A stretch of 64,000 nucleotides of DNA from Trema orientale (lineage: Eukaryota > Streptophyta > Magnoliopsida > Rosales > Cannabaceae). Position 1 is the first letter of the stretch. The number at the start of each line of letters is the position of its first letter. A program made the translations under genes and the position numbers. Below are positions 33,440-46,599 of the stretch, piece after piece. The stretch lies in contig JXTC01000140.1 of the NCBI GenBank assembly GCA_002914845.1, positions 654,069 through 718,068 of the forward strand. Reading direction: 5' to 3'. The notes below the pieces were generated by a model. The model searched no databases. It saw nothing but the letters and a program-made list of their open reading frames with translations, and had not been told where the DNA came from.

Positions 33440-35690
33440 TTATACTTGTATATGAATAATCAGCGAGATCAAGAGTTGGTGCCCTTAGATCCTGAGATAG
33501 AAAGAACATTTCGAGCAAGAAGAAGGGAGCAACAACAAGGGTTAGCCGGTATAGAAGGAATGACTGAAGTTGCTGGTGCTAATAATGCTGCAGCAATGAC
33601 AGATGACAGAGACAGGGCAATCAGAGAATATGCTATTCCTATACTCAATGGGCTGAATCCTGGCATTGTTAGGCCCGAAATTCAAGCACCTTAGTTTGAA
33701 TTGAAGCCGGTCATGTTTCAAATGCTCCAAACTATGGGGCAATTCAGTGGGGTACCAACGGAGGATCCACATCTTCACTTACGGTTATTCATTGAAGTGT
33801 GTAATTCGTTCAAACTACAAGGAGTTACAGATGAAGCTTTAAGGCTGAAACTCTTCCCATACTCTTTATGAGATAGAGCAAGAGCATGGTTAAACTCCAT
33901 ACCTCCAGATTCAGTGGCCACATGGAACAACTTAGCGGAGAAATTTTTGATGAAATACTTCCTACCAACAAAAAATGCCAAACTCCGCAACGATATTACT
34001 TCCTTTCAGCAGCTTGATGGTGAATCGTTATATGAATCATGGGAGCGTTTCAAGGAGTTGTTGAGAAAGTGTCCACACTATGGAATCCCGCATTGGATCC
34101 AAATGGAGATATTTTACAATGGTCTCAATGCTCATACACGGTCAATGGTGGATGCATCGGCTAATGGTGCTCTTTTGGCAAAGTCTTATAATGATGCCTA
34201 TGAAATCTTGGAGCGGATGGCCAATAATAACTATCAATGGCCAACTGAAAGAGTTGCTGCAGGGAGGCGTGTCACTGGAATTCATGATGTAGACGCAATC
34301 ACAGCCTTGACAGTACAAGTTTCATCGCTGTCCAATATCTTGAACTCTACAAATATGGCTGCTGGAGCAACTGTAGAGCAATTTGCTGCAGTTTCTTGTG
34401 TTTATTGTGGAGAAGGATATTTATTTGACAGCTGCCCAACTAACCCTGCTTCGGTGTGTTATGTTGGGAACTTCAATAAGAATAACAATCCGTTTTCTAA
34501 CACATACAACCGAGGATAGAGGCAGCATCCCAATTTTACATGGAGCAATCAAGGGGCTAATCCATATCCAACTTCAAATAGACCAATCCACCCTCCTGGT
34601 TTCCAACAACATCTACCATAGCAATAACAGTACCAGAAATAGCAACATTCAGAGCAATCCAGCTCAATTGAAACATTATTGAAGGAATACATGGCGAAAA
34701 ATGACGCCATAATTCAGAACTAATCCGCCATAATTCAGAGTCAAGCGGCTTTACTCAGAAACTTAGAGAATCAAATAGGGCAGTTAGCTAATGCCCTGAA
34801 CAGCAGGCCCCAAGGTTCTTTGCCAAGTGATACAGAAAATCCAAGGCGAGATGGTAAAGAACATTGTAAAGCAATCTCTTTAAGGAGTGGGAAAGAGCTG
34901 GAAGGTCCTGAAGTAAGGCCTAAACAACCAAGAGAGCCCTCTTCAATCCAAGGAGAAGAGGAGAAGGAAGATAGAGTTGAAAAAGTAGCAAAGAAAGTTG
35001 CTGAAAAAGAGAACTCTGCTGCAGCATCGCAACAGCAAAACTGCCCAGAAAAGCATAATGACAGACCACCACCACCTTTTCCTCAACGATTTCACACGCA
35101 GCAGCAAGACAAGCAGTTTAATAAATTTTTGCAGGTTTTGAAGCAGCTGCATATCAACATACCATTGGTGGAAGCCTTAGAACAGACGCCAAAGTATGTC
35201 AAATTCATGAAAGACATTCTCTCTAAGAAAAGAAGGTTGGGAGAGTTTGAAACAGTGGCACTTACCAAGAAGTGCAGCTCAATCTTGCAAAGTAAAATCC
35301 CTCCTAAACTTCAAGATCCTGGAAGTTTTACAATACCATGCTCCATTGGTGACACCTACTGTGGGAAAGCCTTATGTGATCTGGGAGCAAGTATTAACTT
35401 AATGCCCATGTCAGTTTTCAGAAAGTTGGGAATTGGGGAAGCAAGACCAACTACAGTTACTCTTCAGCTTGCAGATAGATCGTTTGCTCACCTTGAAGGA
35501 AAAATTGAAGATGTTTTAGTGCGGGTGGACAAGTTCATATTTCCTGTGGATTTTATAGTGTTAGACTACGAGGCTGACAAGGAGGTGCCTATAATCTTAG
35601 GTAGGCCATTTCTTGCTACTGGAAGGACATTGATTGATGTGCAAAAAAGAGAGCTCACGATGCGAGTTGAAGATGAGTAGGTTACTTTCA
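33440..35690 (+). pseudogene. gag and protease region of the Athila-like element
   Basis: The first part resembles plant gypsy gag: DPEIERTFRARRREQ near the start, RLFIEVCNSFKLQGVTDEA, and the conserved ESWERFKELLRKCPHYGIP. A cysteine-containing segment with CVYCGEGYLFDSCP follows in the zinc-knuckle position. The second part has a basic, Glu/Lys-rich linker, then a retroviral-type aspartic protease with CDLGASINLMP at the active site and PIILGRPFLATG near the end. Fossil, broken in a few places. Confidence 0.8.
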
Positions 35691-35699
35691 ATGTTTTCA

Positions 35700-37230
35700 A
35701 CGCCATGCGATTTCTAGATGAAATAGAAGAGTGTTCAGCCATCAATGTATTAGATTCACTTGTGATTAATGAATTCCAAAAAGCTTGTGACAACAACATA
35801 TTCTCGGTGTCCATAAAGGCCAATTATGAGGAAGAACTTGAAGAAGATGGCTATGTTCCATGGGTGGAGACAAAGCATTCACTTGCTAGATCGAAAAAAC
35901 AACTTGAATCTCTTGAATTATTAGAGAGGAATTTCAAGTCTTCTAAACCATATGTTGAAGAACCCCCAATTTTGGACCTGAAACCATTACCATCTCATTT
36001 GAAGTATGCATATTTGGGTGACTCAAATACGTTACCGGTGATCATTTCTTCAGCTTTGAGTTCGGGGCAAAAGAAGCAATTACTTGCAGCACTTCGAAAG
36101 ATCAAGAAGGTAGCTCGCAAGGCTTCTAAAGTGGCCAAATTTGACTCTGATGAGGCCGAGACCAGGTTTGAAGAAAACATTCAAAATAGTTCCTCAGGTG
36201 CTGAGAAAGGGTTCGTGCTGGACAATACCGACTTGATAGGGCAACCGCCATTCATTGCAGATATCATCATTCAATACAACTGGCAGCTGTTTTGTGCTTA
36301 TCTAGAGGACCCAATTGTGCCACTTGTCTGTGAGTTCTACGCCAATTTGTCTGACCCAGAGGAAAACACTACGTATGTTAGAGGTGTTCAAGTTCCGTGG
36401 AGCGAGGAAGCCATCAATGCTATATTTGGCTTAGGGGATCCTGTGGATGAGCATTCTAAGTTTGTAGATAAAGTTACAGAACCTGAGTTGCTCACGGTGC
36501 TAGAGACTGTTGCTGTAGCAGGAGCCGAGTGGAATATCTCAGACCATGGTGCCTACACATGCCTTTGGAGCTTGCTGAACCTGCCTGCAAAAGTCTGGTA
36601 CCATTTTCTGAAATTCCGCTTACTGCCCACCACATATGGCAAAATAGTTTCTAAGGAGCGTGTGTTGCTGTTGTATTCTATGTTGACTGGTAAATCCATC
36701 AATGTGTGTTGGATAATTCATAGAGAAATTTATGCCTGTGCCGCGAGAAAGTCAGGGGCCCTATTTTTCCAATCCCTAATTACCAGGATGTGTCAGAATG
36801 CCCGCGCTCCCTACCTGGTCAATGAAGAAAAATTGCATAATACGGGCGAAATAGATGCAATTGTCGTGGCCAGAATTGCCCAAGAAGGACCAGCCGATTC
36901 TACCCATCGACCCTCATCAAGCAGACCTACTGCAGCATCTAGCAGCATTACCAACAGTGATATCCTATAGCAGCTGAGGTCCCTAGAGCAGGGCATGAGT
37001 CAACAGGAGGTACTGTTGTACCAGCTGATGTCAATGCTGCAGCAAACTCACAAGCAGCAGCAGCAGCAATTTTGGGCCTATGCCAAGAAACGGGACAACG
37101 CCCCGACCTGTAGAAGAATTTCACCAAACGCATTCTAATTTTCCCTGCATTTCCAGAAGAAATACTCCAGGACTTGGACGAGGAGGATAAGGCAGAATCT
37201 GATGAAGATGGGTCTAGTGGAGCTGCAGCA
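35700..37230 (+). pseudogene. 3' coding region of the Athila-like element: pol linker plus 'plant transposon protein'-like domain
   Basis: The left part (LELLERNFKSSKPYVEEPP, LPSHLKYAYLGDSNTLPV) is the linker that in autonomous relatives leads into reverse transcriptase. No polymerase motifs follow. Instead comes a domain with FYANLSDPEENTTYVRGVQV, WSEEAINAIFGL and LLYSMLTGKSINVCWIIHRE, resembling proteins annotated in plant genomes as 'putative plant transposon protein'. A Gln-rich tail follows. The assignment is from recalled sequence style. Confidence 0.65.
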
Positions 37231-38490
37231 TAACTGTGACAGGGAGTTTTCACCTCTTTACCCTTTTCTTTTTATCTCTTTATTTGCTTTTCATTTTGTA
37301 TCACAGTGGGGACACTGCTTATTTTAAATTTGGGGGTGATTACTTATCTATTTAGTGTTTGTTTATCTTTTTATCTGATTTTCTTTCTTTTGTGTGTGTT
37401 TAGTGGGTCAGTCAAGTTGTTTTGTGTGGTTGTTTGATAATGTCTGTTTGTGTTCTGTTGCTCTGGTGTGCTGCAGCATTGTGTTTTATGAAATTTTTGC
37501 TACTCTAATGTTTTCAGCTTATGAGATGAATTGTCATGACTTAAATGTTGGGGATATTTATTTCAACTTGCTGTTGTATGTGAAATTTCTAATTTTTCTT
37601 TGCACTAGAGCTATGGATTAGAGGACTTTAGGAGAGCTTAGGAAATCTTGAATCATTGTGAGGGCTTAAGGCTCTAGAACTGATTTTGTGAATCCCTTGA
37701 GGCGAAATTTAGGAGACCAAACATAAGGACTTAGTGTAGGCAAGATACATTGAAAGTAGAATGAGCTTAAGTTTGGGGGAGTATATATATATATATATAT
37801 ATATAACAGAGAATAGTGATATGAATAATAAATACTCCACTGTTCTGGACCACCTAGTAACCAGGGGTAACATGAGCTCCATGTATACCTTTGCGTCAAA
37901 CAGTAGTCTAGAATATGAGTATGCAACTCTAGTAGTGACTTTGCTGAGTAACTGGGTATCTTCATCACCAATGTTGGTATTCGCGTAAAAAAGCTTTGTG
38001 ACATCAGAGTATTAAAAAAAAAAGAAAGAAAAAGAGAGAAAAAGAGAAAAGAAACAAATAATAATAAAACTCCCCAATTAAGCTCCAAGTTGAAAAGTTG
38101 TGAAAGCCTTATAAGTCTTAAGTATTTGGTTGACCTGTATTAGTGGATAGGGATTTACAAGATCAGCTTATAGAACCATGAATTAGGCCCAATGATCATG
38201 TTTTGATATGACTTGAGTGATCCATGGAATGCTAACCATAGTCTCTACACACACACCTAAGGAAAAATCACATGTGGGAGTAAGTTTGTGATGAATTGAA
38301 CTAGTATTTAAGGAGGGATGATTCTGATCATAGGCTGAAGATTGAGGAGTAGAGTAGAAAAATGAAGAATGATTTTCTTTCTGTCAATAAACCAGAGCAC
38401 TTTTGTGTCTTTTATGTCTTTGTGTCTTTTGTGTATTGTTTCTCCTTGTTTTGTGACTCGAGGACGAGTAACAATTCAAGTATGGGGGTA

Positions 38491-39963
38491 TGATAACTCT
38501 ATGAAAATAGAGTTATCTTGTGTGTTTTTAGTCTTAGGATAGTTGTTTTAAAAGAATAAATTGTCTATTTTAGGTGCATTTCTTTACTTTATTTTAGTTT
38601 TTGATGTTTCTGATGTTTAAGATCTAATTTAGTTAATATCTATTCTATTTCTCTTAATTTTCAGTAGAATTGTTGAATTCTGGACTTGAGTTTTGCAGTA
38701 TTAAACTAGCAGCATTTTGGAAGAAAAGCTGAACTTCAAGTAAAAGCTGGAAGTAACTTTGCTGCAGCAGCGCGCTGGAGCAATACTGAACAGCAGATTC
38801 CTTTTCCAGCTGGCATCTATTTCGTACAGCTGGTACTGACAGCTAATATTAAATACCAGCTAAGGGAAAATTAAGCAAAGTGGTCCTCACTCTTTTATTT
38901 GGCTGATACATGTGCGAGGGTACCTCACTTACCCTAATATAAAAGGAAAGTGTACTGTAAGAGGAGAAGTAGCTTGGCGGCTGAGCAGAGAAGAATACGA
39001 AAAATGAAAGAAAAAGAGAGAGAGAGAGAGAGTACAGCGAAGAAAGGACGAAGAAGAAGAAGTACTAGCTACAGTAAAGAGCAAAAATCACCATCATCCA
39101 GCTAGACTTTTCCTTACTTCTTTCAATCTTCTTTGTATTTAATTTCTTTTTCTTTTCTTGAACTTTTTGTAATTAATGGGGTATTTAGAGCTGCTGATTT
39201 TTAAGCCCCAGAACATGAGCTAAGTTTCCTTAGCTGGGTTTATGATGAATCTGAGGTTGTAATGATGGATTAAAGTTGCTTTAAATGTTTACGGTAATTT
39301 CCTCTAGTTCATTCAAGTGAACTTCATTATTATTCCTTTTTATTGGTTGGCCATCAATATTTAGGATAAATAAATTAGGACAAATTCTGGAAAGGTTAAT
39401 CTTAGTTGGATCTAGCTTGAAGGATGCATGTTTCAATCATCTCCTTAATAGATCTTTGAATTTGTAATGATATAGGAATATATTGTTACCATGCAAACCC
39501 ATTGGAAATTGATGCTATAAATAGTGTTTTGAGAACTAGGTCAGCATAGGAATATGTTAAATCTGGTTTGAAGAGCAGTAAACATAATAAATTCGGAAGA
39601 TTATTATGTGCAGAATGAATTTTCGGTTACTGGAGTGATTTTGCCATAAGCGTTGCTACAGCAATTAAACCCAGATTTGTAACCAAGGAGGATTCAATAT
39701 TCACAGCTTAATCCCACTACTGATTCACAATCACTTGATTAGATCGTGCTCCTTTTTGCTTAATATTTACATTTCTTTTGCATCCTTTTTACTTTTACTA
39801 TTTTGTTACAAATCTTTATTTCTCATATCTTAAACCAGTTTGTTTGACATTTAGTTTTTATAATCAATTTTAGTAATCAATCCCTGTGGAGACAATACTT
39901 AACTTACTACTATATTACTTGTTCAGCACGTGCACTTGCGTAGCTATTATAAAGTCCGCAACA
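38491..39963 (+). repeat. 3' LTR of the Athila-like element
   Basis: It is preceded by GTATGGGGGTA, a short polypurine tract. Two further TTTGGGGG(T/A)G tracts, at about 37331 and 37772, lie in the 3' non-coding region, as is common in this group. It ends CCGCAACA and is followed by the duplicated GTAGG. Confidence 0.9.
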
Positions 39964-39968
39964 GTAGG

Positions 39969-41021
39969 CAATGCGGTTGCCCCTCCAAGTTTGGTAGGCG
40001 ACACACAGGTGTCCCCTCCGGTTATGGGCTAGGTGTCAGGCAGGCTGTATTGCACACGTAGTGCCAACACCCTGGTTTCTATTTATGAGAGGTTGTGAAC
40101 TCATGGGTATATGTGGATTTGTGTCATGTGTTTGTGGACTGATTGGTTTTGAGATATTATACTTTCTGTACACTTATATATGTATGTATGTGCATATGGA
40201 CCATCGGTTTTGGAAATTTTTATAAATATTTGCACATGTGATTTTGCAAAGGTATTTTAGATTAAACTAACCATGCAAGGGCTTTCCTTCACTAAAAAAA
40301 TTTTTAAATGAGGTAACAGCTTTCCTACTGAGCTCTCAAGCTCACCCTTTTTATTTTTCCCCCTTTCAGGTGGTTCATTCGAGTTAGTTATCTCGTTGGC
40401 TAGGCACATCGCTTGGCTTACGCTCAGGGTCCTATCCCTCTTCGGTTTGTCCTTATACCTCGTCTTATTTTTCTTCATATCTAACTGTTTAGCCAAGTTT
40501 CTTGTTCCTGCTAAGTGATTGTATGAGGATATTGTTACTATTTTTTTTTTTTGAGGATTTGGCGTGCGCCCTAAAATAAAAAACATAAAACTAATGAACT
40601 AGTTTATCTTATTATAATAAAACTTAATTAAAAAATCGAGTAAACTAATAATTATACTATAGTTTCTAAGGAGCATACTTTCAAGGTTTTAAGTACTTGG
40701 GATTTTGATAAACTCTATAAATTGATTTTTGGACCTTTCGACTCAAGATTTGCGAACTTCACTTTAATCAACGTTGAAGTTTTTATTAAACCAAGTTTTT
40801 AGTACAGATTAACTATGTTTTGTTGAATTCAAATGGGCGTATCTTTCTTACTAAATTGAACTAAAGTTGGGCTCCCTTTTATATAGAATTTCTAATGATT
40901 CAAGGACTAAAATGAAAAACCCAAGTACTTGGTTTCCTTCGAATTTTATAAAATTATTTATTTATACTAATTTACACTCAAAATTACCAAAAGTCACGGT
41001 CTTAGATTTTGGGTCGTGACA
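39969..41021 (+). repeat. 5' LTR of the outer element, second part
   Basis: It continues the LTR broken at 31849 and aligns with about 51019-51999. It ends GGGTCGTGACA at 41021. Confidence 0.85.
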
Positions 41022-41025
41022 GACT

Positions 41026-41037
41026 TGGTATCAGAGC
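41026..41037 (+). other. primer binding site of the outer element, initiator tRNA-Met type
   Basis: TGGTATCAGAGC, four bases after the LTR end, is the usual plant gypsy and copia primer site complementary to initiator tRNA-Met. Confidence 0.75.
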
Positions 41038-42776
41038 ACGGCTTCAGATCCGTCTGGGATCGAGCCTGTGTAAATTTTTAGTGTTTAAAAATGTTTTAGA
41101 AATAGTTTTGATAAATATATCATACATCACTTAAGAGTTGGCTAGATAAGTTGTTTTTGGTCCTATTCTTTCCAAGTCCTCTCTTAAACATTTCCAAAGT
41201 GAAATTCTGGTGTCTTTGGAATGGTGATTTCCCAAAAATTTTAGTCTCGGATGTGTCAGGTTGACCTAAGACTATTGAATTTCACTCTTAACGTAATCCC
41301 TCGCTTTGAATGGACGTTCGTTCTTGTACTCTTCCGTCCATTCAGTTTGTAGGCTACATGAACCTCGTAGGTTCTAAGGTAGCAATCCGGTATCTTGTAT
41401 CTTGGTTGTTATGTTTGACCTCCTTGTGTCTTGGTTGTTGTGTTTGACCTCCTTGTTTGTAGTATTTGATTATGGTTGTATTTACTCGGGGATTTCTGCT
41501 TGTGATGCGTTGGTTTGGTGTTTGTACTTTAACTGATATGGCTTGACTCTATTCGTGTTTATGAGATCGAAATTTTATTTCTTGGGACTGATATTTTCAT
41601 GATCATTTAATTTGGATACATTGTGACTTGATTCTATGTTTGAGTGTTTGTATTGGTGATACTTCTTGTATAGCATACTCAATGATTAAGTGATTAGTTT
41701 GGTAATTTAAGGTATTGTTTAACAAATATAGTTGCATATCTCTAGTTCATCAAGCTTTGTTATTGTGGTTCTTTGAATGAAAATTCTTAAATTGTTGAGA
41801 GTCGATTGGATTTATAAACTGAGTTATTTGGTTTTGGAAATTTTGAAAATGCCAACTTGACAATTAAGGTTTTAAACAACGTAGACCTTCCTATTTGATC
41901 AAAATGAAATATTTATTTTCAAAGAGATTATGGATATTTTGAACTTGAGCGCCGGTTGGGTGAAAGTAATACACTCTTTCCAAGGAAATATTGTTTTAAA
42001 TTAATATGTCACTTTGAGACTAAGTCTTGTGAAACTGCTAACCTATTTTTACACTAGTGAGATTTTATTTTATATTTAGTAGTGTTGATTTGAAGGGTCT
42101 CTAGACTAAAGTAATTTATTTTTATAAATGTATATATATAAATCAAGCTTTTCAAGTTCCTTTTCTAATTTTGGACTTAGTAGGGTAGCAAGTATTTTTC
42201 AATTCCTACTTAATACTTGATTTCAGATCAAATGAATGCCTTCGTAAATTGATTCACACATTCACTTTAGAAACGTTTTGAATAAAAATATTCACGGGTT
42301 TAGCCACTCGGTAAACTTTGGTATGGATTGAAAATAATTTTTGGGGAAAATCTTTAGCTTCATGTGTGTGTTTGAAGATTTATGCCTGTAATTTTCTCTA
42401 GAACGTATTTCTTAGAGAATGGGAATTGACATGACTGTTTGAGTTATAAAATTCCTTGTTGGGAGGAAACGTTTGAGTTGAAATTTTTGGATTATATTTT
42501 TATAGAGCTTATCACTTGTGCTTGATGCATGGTCCCTTGGTATTTGTTGGATTGTTTAGTATAATGATTCATGCTAACTTGATTTCTGCGGTGTGAACAA
42601 ATTGCATTAGACTATGCAGGATTTGTTTTGATCAGATTTTGGGCATTATGTAATTGGTTTTGACCGATCTCCCTAGTGTTGGGAAAACTAGGGAGGAAAA
42701 TGAAACTTTGATTTTCAGATTAATGAATGGTGTTACATGCCTTGACTTTATATTTGATGGATTTTGAGTTGTGCAT
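41038..42776 (+). other. non-coding interior of the outer element, left part
   Basis: No gag or pol similarity in any frame. T-rich with long stop-dense stretches. It ends at TGCAT (42772-42776), the duplicated target of the copia insertion. Confidence 0.6.
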
Positions 42777-43048
42777 TGTTTGCAGAAATAGGTATTTTTA
42801 TTTTCTAAGTTGTTATGAACTCTGAGAATTACACCCTTATTAATAGACGTAGGACTACAACAAACTGATGAGAGAATCTTTAGAAAATCTTATCATCAGC
42901 TTGATACAAATTTAAACATAAACTATCACCTAAACTTAAGGCTAAAGCTAACAGGAAGAGACTCCTAAAAAATATGGCATTATCTATAGAATAGAAAAGA
43001 TACAAAATTTAAATTCAAAAAATAAGAATCTAAACAAGATCTTCAACA
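42777..43048 (-). repeat. 3' LTR of the copia element (left on this strand)
   Basis: It begins TGTTTGCAGAAATAGG and ends CTTCAACA on the + strand. The adjacent CTCCCCGTC is the complement of a polypurine tract. Confidence 0.95.
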
Positions 43049-43055
43049 CTCCCCG

Positions 43056-44460
43056 TCAAGCTGGCGTGAAGATATTAATCAAGCCCAGCTTGTCTGCAAG
43101 AAAATCGAAACTTCGTCTTGATAAGCCCTTAGTCAACATATCAGCAGCTTGTTGTTCAGTAGGAACATAGACCATACAAATCACCTTATCTTCCACCTTT
43201 TCTTTAATAAAATGTCGATCGACTTCTACATGCTTAGTTTGATCGTGATGTACCGGATTATGTGCAATACTGATTGCAGCTTTGTTATCACAGTAAAGCT
43301 TTAAAGGACCTTCTCCCGAAAATCTCAATTCTTCTAACAAACATTTTAACCATATTAGTTCACAAGTCCCTTGAGCCAGCGCCCTAAACTTAGCCTCAAC
43401 ACTACTCCTAGCCACCACTGACTGCTTCTTACTTCTCCGAGTAACTAAATTACCCCAAACAAACGTGCAGTAATCTGATGTGGATCTTCTATCGACCATA
43501 GACCCAGCCCAATCAGTGTCTGTATAAGCTTCAACATCCTTAGTATTATTTTTTCCAAAAAATAGTCCTCTACCAGGTGTCATTTTGAGATACTTCAAAA
43601 TTCTATACACTGCCTCCAAATGCTTTTCACCAGGGTCATGCGTGAATTGACTAACAACACTCACTGCAAAAGCAATATCAGGTCTAGTATGCGAAAGATA
43701 AATGAGTTTACCAACAAGACGCTGATACTGACCTTTATCTACTGGAGTTCCTCTATCAACTAGCCTGAGTTTAAAATTTGGATCAATAGGTGTCTCTGCT
43801 GGTTTGCACCCTAGCATACCAGTTTCCTTCAATAGATCAATAACATACTTCCTTTGAGAGACTGAGATGCCTTTCCTTGATCTTGCAACCTTCATTCCCA
43901 GAAAATACTTAAGTTGTCCGAGATCCTTGATCTCAAATTCACCAGCAAGAATTCTCTTCAAACGATTTACTTCCTCGGAGTCATCCCCTGTCACAATAAT
44001 ATCGTCAACGTAGACTATTAAAATAGTTACACTAGTAAGAGAGTGTTTATAAAACAAGGTGTGATCAGTTTGCCCCTGATTATATCCATATTTCTTAACA
44101 ACTCTTGTGAATCTTTCGAACCAAGCTCGTGGAGACTGTTTTAGACCATATAGTGACTTTTTTAGACGACAAACTCTCTTATCGGAAGCACTCAATTTAA
44201 ACCCAGGTGGCACATCCATATACACTTCTTCACTGAGGTCACCATTCAAGAAGGAATTCTTAACATCTAATTGATGCAAAGGCCAGTCAAGATTTACAGC
44301 TAGTGACAAGAGTACCCGAACTGTGTTTAATTTAGCCACAGGTGCAAAAGTTTCAGAGTAATCTACCCCAAAGGTTTGTGTAAACCGTTTCGCAACCAAC
44401 CTCGCCTTATGTCTTTCAATCTTCCTGATGGAATTATACTTCACAGTAAATACCCATTTA
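43056..44460 (-). pseudogene. reverse transcriptase and RNase H region of the copia element
   Basis: Copia-type polymerase: LDVKNSFLNGDLSEEVYM, FKLSASDKRVCRLKKSLYGL, the catalytic YVDDI and then RNase H with VEAYTDTDWAGS and LYCDNKAAISIAHNP. It closes with ADMLTKGLSRRSF. Best-preserved part of the element. Confidence 0.95.
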
Positions 44461-44899
44461 CATCCAACAGGAGTTTTTTCCTTGGCTAATTCGGTTAACT
44501 CCCAAGTACCATTTTTTTCAACGTTGACATTTCTTCATAAACAGCTTTTCTCTACTCTGGACTCCTCAAAGCTTCATCAATATTTTTTGGAATTTCAACT
44601 TTTGAAATACTAGATGTAAAAAAAGCATAAGATGAGGACAACTTGCCATAGGATAGATACTTGGAGATGGGATGTGTTGTACATGATCTGACTCCCTTCC
44701 TTTGAGCAATCGGCAAGTTAATTTCATTGATATGGTCTTCTGGTAAAGATAAATCTGATCTTGTAGAAGAGTCAGGTTCCTCAGGTCGGGTAGGATCATT
44801 TCCCTCTGGCTGCAGTGAGGATATTGTCTCTGGATTGGATTCAGGGACATGCTGAGTCATGATAGGTTGTTCATTCTGAGATTTATTTCACCGTGTATA

Positions 44900-46350
44900 G
44901 ACACGAAGCTCTTGGGGTTATTGTCGAGATAATATTTCTCCCATTGTTTCTAAATGTTCAAATGTCAATGGCATAATAAATTGTTCCGAATTAGACTCGA
45001 GATTTGACTTAGAAGAAGAAGAAACATCCCAAAACCTATCTTCACTAGAAATCTCCCCATGAAGAGAGGTGGGTGAAAAAAACGATTGAGACTCTAGAAA
45101 AGTAACGTCACGAGAGATAAATATCTTCCTAGACATGGGACAAAAACACTTATACCCTTTTTGGTGAGGAGCATATCCTAAGAAAATACATTTCGTTGCC
45201 CGTGGATCTAACTTTCCCCGATTTTGACTATGTACATGTACGAAGGAAGTGCAGCCGAAAATTTTTAGTGGAATTGAACTAAAAAAATTTGTATGAGGAT
45301 AACTTTTAAGTAATGTGTTTAAAGGTGTTTCAAAGTTAAGAACTTGAGAAGGCATGCAATTTATCAGATAGCAGGCAGTAAGAACAGCTTCGCCCTAAAA
45401 TTGTTTAGGTACATTTCTGGTAAAGTGAACGAGGAACCTCTAAAAGATGTCTATTTTTTCTCTCAGAAACCCCATTCTGCTGTGGAGTTGAAGGACATGA
45501 ACTTTGATGAATAATTCCCTTTTCTTTTAAAAAATCTCCCAATATTGAATGATAGTACTCTCTCCCATTGTCAGTTCTTAGAACTTGTATCTTTGTTTGA
45601 AACTGTGTCAGAATGAGATTATAAAAGTCTCTGAAAATTTGTTTAGCATCAAATTTTTCACTAATCAAATAAACCCAACAAGCTCTAGAATGGTCATCAA
45701 TAAATGTTATGAACCATCTTGTACCTGTAATATTGTTAACTCAAGATGGTCCCCAAATATCACTATGAATGGTTAAAAAAGGCTTAGATGCTGTATAAGG
45801 ACGAGATGGAAAAAATGAACGAGTGTGTTTGGCTAACTCACAAATTTCACAATGAAAAGACTTCATTTTATTATTTTTGAACAACAACGGAAACAAATTT
45901 TTCAAATAAGGGAAACTTGGATGGCCTAATCTATTATGCCATAACATTATTTCATCATAATTAGGAACAGAAACAGAAACACAACTTGACTCGTGAGCTT
46001 GTCCAGACACGGTTGTTTTATTCTCTAGAAAATAAAGACCTTCATAACATTCAGCATGTCCAATCATCCTCCCCGAAGACAACTCCTGAAACTCGCAGCA
46101 AGAAGGAAAGAATTTAGTCACACAATTTAGATCCTTGGTTAATTTACTGATTGAAATTAGGTTACATGATAGATTTGGAACATGCAACACAGAATGAAGA
46201 GTTATATTATCTGAAATTTTCACTGAGCCTTTTCCAGCAACATAAGAAAGTGTCCCATCAGCAATCTTTACTTTAAAATTTCCTGGACAAGGTTTATAGG
46301 TCAAAAATAACTGTGAACATCCAGTCATATGATCCGAAGCTCCAGAATCA
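44900..46350 (-). pseudogene. protease and integrase region of the copia element
   Basis: It shows the end of the protease, GAG-pre-integrase zinc-binding residues (LWHNRLGHPS and HCEICELAKHT), integrase core (IHSDIWGPS, VLRTDNGREY, HQSSCPSTPQQNGVSERKNR) and the integrase C-terminal segment with KCIFLGY. Broken; fossil. Confidence 0.9.
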
Positions 46351-46599
46351 ACAATCCAAGATCCAAAACTTTCAGATTGAGCCTTTAATGCGGAAGAAAA
46401 TATACCTTTCTGGGTAAGGTAGCAGATGAGGGATTAGGAGTCTGTGGAGGATTGTTGGCTTTAAGCAAAAACTGTTGTAGATGCTCGAGTTGTTCCTTAG
46501 TGAACGGAGAACCTGCAGGGCGAGGCTGTTCCTCAACAAGGGTTTGGTATCCTTTTGGCTTCCAGTTTGCTGGTTTCCTATGAAGTTTCCAGCAGTTCT

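Larger units (their letters stand above)
31850..39963 (+). mobile_element. Athila-like Ty3/gypsy element, non-autonomous, nested
   Basis: An 8.1-kb insertion with perfect 5-bp target duplications (GTAGG) and LTRs of about 1.47 kb that are very similar by eye (about 97 percent), so it is fairly young. The primer site matches tRNA-Asp, as in the Athila group. Gag and aspartic protease regions are recognisable. No reverse transcriptase, RNase H or integrase is recognisable between the LTRs. The 3' half of the coding part resembles the plant family annotated as 'putative plant transposon protein'. The gag region is broken in a few places, while the later part is largely open. It would need another element's enzymes to move. 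Confidence 0.85.

Noticed and set aside
35995-36180. Antisense frames opposite the Athila-like coding region
   Set aside because: They are shadows of the conserved sense frame.
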